Below are positions 58,675 through 64,000 of a DNA stretch of 64,000 nucleotides, piece by piece. Every line of letters begins with the position of its first letter. The stretch's first letter is position 1. The translations under genes and the position numbers were made by a program. The stretch is taken from the NCBI RefSeq assembly GCF_024970185.1, contig NZ_CP103965.1, positions 5,413,001 to 5,477,000 of the forward strand. The letters are read 5' to 3'. The DNA comes from Pseudomonas sp. N3-W (GTDB lineage Bacteria > Pseudomonadota > Gammaproteobacteria > Pseudomonadales > Pseudomonadaceae). The notes under the pieces are model-generated. The model made no database searches and was not told where the DNA came from. It saw only the letters and a list, made by a program, of their open reading frames with translations.

Positions 58675-60217
58675 TGCAAAACCCCTGCTCACCGCCCTGC
58701 TGCCGCTGGTGTCCGATCTGTCGCGTGAGCTGCCCGAAGGCGAGCGCTATCGGCGCCTGCTCGAAGCCATGCGCGCCCTGTTGCCCTGCGATGCCGCCGC
58801 GTTGTTGCGCCTCGATGGCGAGTGGCTGGTGCCGCTGGCCGTGGACGGCTTGAGCACCGACACACTGGGCCGACGCTTCAAAGTCAGTGAACACCCGCGC
58901 TTCGAAGCCTTGCTCGGCAGCCCCGGCCCGACCCGGTTTGCCGCCGACAGCCAATTGCCCGATCCCTATGACGGGCTGGTGGAAGGCCTCCACGAACATC
59001 TGCAAGTCCACGACTGCATGGGCTGTCCGCTGTTTATCGACGAGCGCCCATGGGGCCTGCTGACCCTCGACGCCCTCGACCCGGAGCGCTTCGAGCCGAT
59101 AGAACTGGACGCCCTGCACGCCTTCGCCAGCCTGGCCGCCGCCACCGTCAACGCCGCCGAGCGGATCGAACGGTTGGCCAGTCGCGCTGAAGACGAACAC
59201 CAGCGCGCCGAGGTCTATCGCCAGGCCAGCGGCCAGACCCGGGAGATGATCGGCCAGAGCAAGGCCCATAAACGGCTGGTGGACGAAATCAATCTGGTCG
59301 GCGGCAGCGACCTGACCGTGCTGATCACCGGCGAGACCGGGGTCGGCAAGGAGCTGGTAGCGCAGGCGATTCACGCCGCTTCCCCTCGCGCCGACAAACC
59401 CATCATCAGCCTCAACTGCGCCGCGCTGCCGGATACGCTGGTGGAAAGTGAACTGTTCGGCCATGTGCGCGGCGCGTTTACCGGCGCCATGAATGACCGA
59501 CGCGGCAAATTCGAACTGGCCAACGGCGGCACACTGTTTCTCGATGAAGTCGGCGAACTGTCGCTGACCGTACAGGCCAAGCTGCTGCGGGTGCTGCAAA
59601 GCGGCCAGTTGCAGCGGCTGGGCTCGGACAAGGAGCACCAGGTGGACGTGCGTTTGATCGCCGCGACCAACCGTGACCTGGCCGAAGAAGTGCGCAGCGG
59701 TCGTTACCGCGCCGATTTTTACCATCGACTGAGCGTCTACCCCTTGCTGGTGCCCGCCTTGCGTGATCGCGGCCGGGACGTGTTGCTGCTCAGCGGCTAT
59801 TTCCTGGAACAGAACCGCTCGCGGCTGGGCCTCAACAGCCTGCGCCTGAGCAGCGACGCCCAGGCAGCGCTGCTCGCGTATGGCTGGCCGGGAAATGTAC
59901 GGGAGCTGGAGCATTTGATCGGGCGCAGTGCGTTGAAGGCGCTGGGTCACTGCAAGGAACGGCCGAAGATATTGAGCTTGAGCGCGGCGGATCTGGATTT
60001 GCCGCATGACCGTGTCGAACCCGAGGCGGCGCCAACCGCCGCCAGCCCTGCGCCTTTGGTTTCGGGCGACTTGCGGGCGGCGACCGAGCATTATCAGCGC
60101 CAACTGATCAGCGCCTGCCTGGAACGGCATCACAACAATTGGGCGAGCGCCGCCCGTGAGCTAGGCTTGGATCGAGCGAATCTGGGGCGCATGGCCAAGA
60201 GATTGGGGATGAAATAG
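58670..60217 (+). CDS. norR: Nitric oxide-responsive sigma-54 activator NorR
   Basis: A 515-residue enhancer-binding protein. The N-terminal GAF domain (about 20-170) holds the iron centre that binds nitric oxide. The AAA+ domain (about 190-430) shows Walker A GETGVGKE (221-228), the sigma-54 contact loop GAFTGA (268-273) and LFLDEVGEL. The C-terminal Fis-type HTH (about 470-515) ends in NNWASAARELGLDRANLGRMAKRLG. In Pseudomonas and related genera it activates the divergent hmp gene when NO is present. Confidence 0.96.
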   Translation: MTAKPLLTALLPLVSDLSRELPEGERYRRLLEAMRALLPCDAAALLRLDGEWLVPLAVDGLSTDTLGRRFKVSEHPRFEALLGSPGPTRFAADSQLPDPYDGLVEGLHEHLQVHDCMGCPLFIDERPWGLLTLDALDPERFEPIELDALHAFASLAAATVNAAERIERLASRAEDEHQRAEVYRQASGQTREMIGQSKAHKRLVDEINLVGGSDLTVLITGETGVGKELVAQAIHAASPRADKPIISLNCAALPDTLVESELFGHVRGAFTGAMNDRRGKFELANGGTLFLDEVGELSLTVQAKLLRVLQSGQLQRLGSDKEHQVDVRLIAATNRDLAEEVRSGRYRADFYHRLSVYPLLVPALRDRGRDVLLLSGYFLEQNRSRLGLNSLRLSSDAQAALLAYGWPGNVRELEHLIGRSALKALGHCKERPKILSLSAADLDLPHDRVEPEAAPTAASPAPLVSGDLRAATEHYQRQLISACLERHHNNWASAARELGLDRANLGRMAKRLGMK

Positions 60218-60228
60218 TGCAATCCACT

Positions 60229-60363
60229 GTGGCGAGGGAGCTTGCTCGCGCTGGAATGCGCAGCGCTCCCGAATCAGGCAACGCGTCGCATCAGGTAATC
60301 CTGATGTGCAGTTTTGCGACTGCTGCGCAGCCGAGCGGGAGCGAGCGCCCTCGCCACAGGGGC
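60229..60363. repeat. REP-like palindromic region
   Basis: CTGTGGCGAGGGAGCTTGCTCGCGC and the inverted GCGGGAGCGAGCGCCCTCGCCACAG flank a central palindrome with GCGCAGC/GCTGCGC motifs. It occupies the gap between norR and cheV. Confidence 0.8.
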
Positions 60364-60485
60364 TCACCATTTGGCTGGTGATGGGTATTTACCTAAAGCC
60401 TGCCCCCAAGAAGTCGATAACCCGGCATCAATAGCTTTCAGGCGACTTCCAACTCGCCCATCACCTTTTTCCACAGAAGGTTTTT

Positions 60486-61388
60486 ATGTCCTCCAACAAA
60501 GCCCGCGCAGATTCACTTTCGCTTCTGCTGTTTACCTTGCGCAGCGGCAAGCTGATGGCGATCAACCTGCTGAAAGTCAGTGAAATCATCCCCTGCCCGC
60601 CGCTGACCAAGCTGCCGGAGTCGCACCCCCACGTCAAAGGCATCGCCACCCTGCGCGGCGCCTCACTGTCGGTGATCGACCTCAGTCGCGCCATTGGCGA
60701 ACGACCGCTGGAAGATCCCAACGGCGGCTGCCTGATTGTCACCGACGTCAGCCGCTCCAAGCAGGGCCTGCACGTGCAGGCCGTGAGCAAGATCGTCCAC
60801 TGCCTGACCACCGACATCCGTCCGCCGCCCTTTGGCTCCGGCGGCGTGCGCTCCTACATCACCGGCGTGACCTCGGTCGACGGTGTACTGGTGCAAGTGC
60901 TGGACATCGAAAAAGTCATCCACGGCATCGCCCCGGCGCAGATCGAAATGGCGCCGACCGAACTGAGCATGGAAGACGCCGAAGTGCTGGGCAACGCCCG
61001 GATCCTGGTGGTCGACGACAGCCAGACCGCGTTGCAGCAATCGGTGCACACCCTGCGCAACCTCGGCCTGCAATGCCACACCGCCCGCAGCGCCAAGGAG
61101 GCCATCGACTGCCTGCTGGACCTGCAAGGCACCGCGCAGCAGATCAACCTGATCGTCTCGGACATCGAAATGTCGGAGATGGACGGCTACGCCTTCACCC
61201 GCACACTGCGCGAAACCCCGGACTTCTCGCACCTGTATGTGCTGCTGCACACTTCGCTGGACAGCGCGATGAACAGCGAAAAAGCGCGCCTGGCCGGGGC
61301 CAACGGAGTGCTGACCAAGTTCTCCTCGCCGGAACTGACCAAGTGCCTGATCGAAGCGGCCAGGGCGGTCGCCGAGCAGGGTCACTGA
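60486..61388 (+). CDS. Chemotaxis protein CheV
   Basis: A 300-residue coupling protein: CheW-like domain (about 14-155, FTLRSGKLMAINLLKVSEI, HVKGIATLRGASLSVIDL) followed by a receiver domain (about 175-298) with Asp226 (LIVSDIEMSEMDGY). It links chemoreceptors to CheA; phosphorylation of the receiver tunes the link. Genes for CheA and CheY are not next to it, so it is a stand-alone CheV as is usual in Pseudomonas. A chemoreceptor gene lies further downstream (63250). Confidence 0.95.
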   Translation: MSSNKARADSLSLLLFTLRSGKLMAINLLKVSEIIPCPPLTKLPESHPHVKGIATLRGASLSVIDLSRAIGERPLEDPNGGCLIVTDVSRSKQGLHVQAVSKIVHCLTTDIRPPPFGSGGVRSYITGVTSVDGVLVQVLDIEKVIHGIAPAQIEMAPTELSMEDAEVLGNARILVVDDSQTALQQSVHTLRNLGLQCHTARSAKEAIDCLLDLQGTAQQINLIVSDIEMSEMDGYAFTRTLRETPDFSHLYVLLHTSLDSAMNSEKARLAGANGVLTKFSSPELTKCLIEAARAVAEQGH

Positions 61389-61391
61389 GTC

Positions 61392-61874
61392 ATGGCTGAA
61401 GATTTCTGCTTTCTGATGCGGCGTTGCCTCGCCGAGGCGGCGCCGGCGATTGTCTGGCCAAAGGGTGTTGATCTGACGGTTTACCACCCTCAGCGGGCTC
61501 AAGCGGTCCATGAGTTGATGGAGCTGGGCTATCGCGAGGGCGGCGGTCGTGTGCCGGCGCTTGAGGTGTGGCAACAGCGTTTTGAAACCGACGCCGAATA
61601 TGACCCGCAATTGTGCTTCATCGCACTGGATGCCGAGGGCATCGTCGGGGTTTGCCAGTGCTGGACCAGCGCCTACATCAAGAATCTGGTGGTGCATCCC
61701 CGAGCCCAGGGCCTGGGACTTGGCCGTGCATTGCTGCTACATGCTTTCAAGGTGTTTCAGGAACGGCACGAGGGATTTGTGGATTTGAAGGTGCTGGAAG
61801 ACAACCTGCGGGCGCTGCGATTGTATGAAAGTGCCGGGATGTATGTGGTTCGGCGCGAGCCGGTGCCAGCCTGA
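61392..61874 (+). CDS. GNAT family N-acetyltransferase
   Basis: A 160-residue acetyltransferase. The acetyl-CoA binding motif is VVHPRAQGLGLGRALL (about residues 98-113), with IKNLVVHP before it and ALRLYESAGMYVV at the end, the usual GNAT motif B. It starts 3 bases after the cheV stop, so it is co-transcribed with it. Substrate unknown; no evidence that it acts in chemotaxis. Confidence 0.88.
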   Translation: MAEDFCFLMRRCLAEAAPAIVWPKGVDLTVYHPQRAQAVHELMELGYREGGGRVPALEVWQQRFETDAEYDPQLCFIALDAEGIVGVCQCWTSAYIKNLVVHPRAQGLGLGRALLLHAFKVFQERHEGFVDLKVLEDNLRALRLYESAGMYVVRREPVPA

Positions 61875-61881
61875 GCTACCA

Positions 61882-61960
61882 CCATCGCGAGCAGGCTCGC
61901 TCCCACATTGGATCTTCAGTGTTCACAAAACCTGTGGGAGCGAGCTTGCTCGCGATGGGG
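61882..61960. repeat. REP palindrome pair
   Basis: CCATCGCGAGCAGGCTCGCT-CCCACA and its inverted partner TGTGGGAGCGAGCTTGCTCGCGATGG flank about 27 bases, a perfect example of the local REP pair. Confidence 0.9.
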
Positions 61961-62032
61961 CCTGCACTACCGACATAACACCATCAGGCATACTCCAGCC
62001 TTGGCCAACTCAAGCCCAAGGACGCCCAAACC

Positions 62033-62347
62033 ATGAAAGCCCCAACCCTGATCCTGCTCTGCCTCACCGCCCTCACCGCCCAGGCCCAAGCCTCCACCCC
62101 CGACGCCTGGGCCGCCTTCGACAAAACTGTCCTCGCCAGCTGCACCAAGGCCAGCGGCCTGAAAGCCGCCAAGCCCGTGGGCAACCCCGCACAATTCGAT
62201 GATCGGGTTGGCTACACCGCCCTCCTGTTGCAAGGCCAGTACCCGCAAAAACACATGAAAGGCCAGCAAGGCACTGAGCTGTGCCTTTACCACAAGAAAA
62301 GCAAAACCGCCTACGTGACCGAATGGGACAGCATCCGCCCACAATGA
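62033..62347 (+). CDS. Small secreted protein (104 aa)
   Basis: A 104-residue protein with a signal peptide (MKAPTLILLCLTALTAQAQA, cleavage near residue 20). The mature part of about 84 residues has two cysteines (ASCTKASG and ELCLYHKK), which could form a disulfide, and a YVTEWDSI end. Family not recognised. It is probably periplasmic. Confidence 0.8.
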   Translation: MKAPTLILLCLTALTAQAQASTPDAWAAFDKTVLASCTKASGLKAAKPVGNPAQFDDRVGYTALLLQGQYPQKHMKGQQGTELCLYHKKSKTAYVTEWDSIRPQ

Positions 62348-62430
62348 CTGGCGCATAACTTGCTTCGATACAGGCCATTGCGCTGACTTTCTGGCGCCGT
62401 CTCCTGCCTTCAGATGCGACCAGCTGACCC

Positions 62431-63180
62431 ATGAATACGACGTTTTCCTGCGTAGGTTGCGGCAAATGCTGCAACGATCACCATGTGCCCCTGACCCTGG
62501 CGGAAGCCCGCATGTGGGCGGTTGACGGCGGGCAGGTGATTGTCCTGGTGGAAGGATTTCTGAGCAGTGGCCTGGGCGTGCCAGCGCAGCAGCGCGAACA
62601 TGCCGAACGCCGCTCGGTGGCGATCCGTAGCGGTGCCGCCCAGGCCTACGTGGCCATCACCTTCGCCGCTTACAACGTCGGCGCCTGCCGGAATCTTGAC
62701 GAAGACAACCTGTGCCGCATCTACGAACGCCGGCCACTGGTGTGTCGCATTTATCCGATGGAAATCAATCCACACATTCCGTTGAACCCGGCAGCGAAGG
62801 AATGCCCGCCTGAGTCCTGGGCCCAGGGGCCGGACCTGATTGTCGGGGGTGAGTGGGTGGATCGGGAACTGTCGGACCTGATCCTGCGCTCGCGGCAGGC
62901 GGATCGTGATGATGTACAGACCAAGGATGCGATTTGCGCGCGGCTGGGGATTCGCACGACAGCGCTCAAGGGCGACGGGTTTACTGCTTATCTGCCGGAT
63001 ATGGCCGCGTTTGCAGCGGTGATCGATCAGGTGGCTGAGCAACCGCCCTCGGCGGCCGCCAGTGAGTGGCTGTTTCATGTGTCGGGCGAAGACATTGCCG
63101 GGCAGGTTGTGGCGGCTGGGGCACAGGTGGCGGTTGAGGTGCCGGTGAATTATGCGTTTATCTCGTTGCGGGCGGCTTGA
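62431..63180 (+). CDS. YkgJ family cysteine-cluster protein
   Basis: A 249-residue protein with the metal-binding cysteine cluster FSCVGCGKCC (Cys7, 10, 13, 14) followed by ACRNLDEDNLCRIYERRPLVCRIYPM, the signature of YkgJ (UPF0153) proteins, which bind zinc or an iron-sulfur cluster and whose role is unknown. The C-terminal 90 residues extend past the family core. The ATG at 62431 is three codons from the first motif residues, as usual. Confidence 0.88.
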   Translation: MNTTFSCVGCGKCCNDHHVPLTLAEARMWAVDGGQVIVLVEGFLSSGLGVPAQQREHAERRSVAIRSGAAQAYVAITFAAYNVGACRNLDEDNLCRIYERRPLVCRIYPMEINPHIPLNPAAKECPPESWAQGPDLIVGGEWVDRELSDLILRSRQADRDDVQTKDAICARLGIRTTALKGDGFTAYLPDMAAFAAVIDQVAEQPPSAAASEWLFHVSGEDIAGQVVAAGAQVAVEVPVNYAFISLRAA

Positions 63181-63249
63181 TCCCTGGGATCAGTTGCATG
63201 TCATGGCCTGCTCGCGAAGGGGCCGGCCCTGCCGCCACAAAACCCGAAT

Positions 63250-64000
63250 CTAACCCCGCCGCCCCCAAAACTCCCGCGCCAGCAACCGCAAATCCCCCGC
63301 CAGTCCCGCCACATCCTCTGAATTGACCTGGCTCTGGCGCCCCTCATTCACCGTCACCTCGCACGCCGTGCGAATGCCGATGATGTTGCGGTTGATGTCT
63401 TCACTCACCGCACTCTGCTCTTCCACCGCCGCGGCAATTTGCAGGCTCATTTCGGAAATCCGGTTCACCCGCTGGCTGATCCCGTCCAGCGCCTGCGTGG
63501 CGCGGCTGGCCTGATCAACGCTGTTCTCCACATGCTCGCTGCTTTGCTGCATCACCAGCACCGCATCCCGCGCACCGTTTTGCAGGGTGCTGATCATCCG
63601 TTGGATCTCGTTGGTCGATTGTTGAGTGCGCTGGGCCAGCCCGCGCACTTCATCGGCCACCACTGCAAATCCGCGTCCGGCATCCCCGGCCCGCGCCGCT
63701 TCAATGGCCGCGTTCAGCGCCAACAGGTTGGTTTGCTCGGCGATGCTGCGAATCACTTCCAGCACCCCGGAGATATCAGTGCTATGGCCTTCCAGCTGAT
63801 GAATCACCTCCGTCGCCCGCACCAGCTCTTCGGCCAGGCGCAACACCGCACTGCGGCTGGCGCCGACCAGTTGATAACCTTCGCGGGTTTCGCTACCCGC
63901 CAGATCCGCCGCCACCGAGGCCTGCTGCGCATGGCTGGCGACCTGCGCCACGCTGGCCGCCATCTGGTGAATCGCCGCCGCCACCTGATCGGTTTCCGCC
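63250..64000 (-). CDS. Methyl-accepting chemotaxis protein (C-terminal part, cut by window edge)
   Basis: The minus-strand frame is open to the end of the window, covering the last 250 residues of a chemoreceptor. The highly conserved hairpin tip EQTNLLALNAAIEAARAG and GFAVVADEVRGLAQRT, flanked by long coiled coils with methylation-type residues, is present. The N-terminal sensor is outside the window, so the ligand cannot be stated. Confidence 0.95.
   Translation of the reverse strand, partial: AETDQVAAAIHQMAASVAQVASHAQQASVAADLAGSETREGYQLVGASRSAVLRLAEELVRATEVIHQLEGHSTDISGVLEVIRSIAEQTNLLALNAAIEAARAGDAGRGFAVVADEVRGLAQRTQQSTNEIQRMISTLQNGARDAVLVMQQSSEHVENSVDQASRATQALDGISQRVNRISEMSLQIAAAVEEQSAVSEDINRNIIGIRTACEVTVNEGRQSQVNSEDVAGLAGDLRLLAREFWGRRG

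Noticed and set aside
58646..60133. A 495-codon frame antisense to norR (also 27778-29283 antisense to the kinase and 43360-44850 antisense to KamA)
   Set aside because: High-GC Pseudomonas genes regularly leave long open frames on the other strand; the sense-strand proteins are clear known families.

Overview
The window reads as the chromosome of a Pseudomonas, most likely of the P. fluorescens group. The evidence is the secD-yajC-tgt-queA block, the cyoABCDE operon, hmp/norR, a CheV, and many REP palindromes with a GTGGGAGCGAGC-like core, together with generally high GC. This is inferred from gene content and repeats; no search was run.

Layout. 1-3427 (minus strand): secD (partial), yajC, tgt, queA. 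3536-3620: tRNA-Leu(CAA), the attachment site of a 16.2-kb integrated element (3603-19842). The element carries a tyrosine integrase, an AlpA-type regulator, a row of small overlapping genes, a TOPRIM/DUF927-type primase-helicase and no visible capsid or packaging genes, so it resembles P4-type satellites. It also has short mutually complementary segments arranged like the P4 seqA/seqB/seqC immunity system (7026-7218), two distant arrays of GTGTAAC repeats (5059-5180 and 17963-18085), and a repeated non-coding module at 18157-18590. Its cargo is a 1501-residue NACHT/STAND protein with a nuclease-like N-terminus, a DUF2971-type protein and a 364-residue protein of unknown function beside attR. 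The first two resemble phage-defence cargo.

19937-30736: ordinary accessory and housekeeping genes. These include a DedA protein, an ArgD-like aminotransferase with a divergent LysR regulator, a periplasmic methionine-sulfoxide repair set (MsrB, DipZ-like thiol protein, MsrA) divergent from a two-component system, and a few unknowns.

30828-39735: a six-gene minus-strand operon (MFS transporter, CDP-alcohol phosphotransferase, ATP-grasp ligase, PEP-synthase/rifampin-phosphotransferase-like dikinase, class I amidotransferase, nucleotidyltransferase) with a divergent MocR regulator. Read together, the enzymes could phosphorylate a small alcohol, activate it as an NDP derivative, transfer it and export a product.

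39833-50766: a second, quite different specialised-metabolism cluster on the minus strand. It encodes an MFS transporter, an ATP-grasp ligase, RidA, a cupin, a GST, a KamA-type radical SAM enzyme, a class IV aminotransferase, a TauD-type dioxygenase, an AurF-type diiron oxygenase and an MBL hydrolase, with a second divergent MocR regulator. I recognise neither cluster as a characterised pathway; these two clusters and the satellite are the main points of interest.

50897-64000: core genes. cyoABCDE (heme o synthase and bo3 oxidase), dsbB, hmp with divergent norR and three NorR-type sites, cheV, a GNAT acetyltransferase, a small secreted protein, a YkgJ-type cysteine-cluster protein, and the C-terminal part of a chemoreceptor running off the window.
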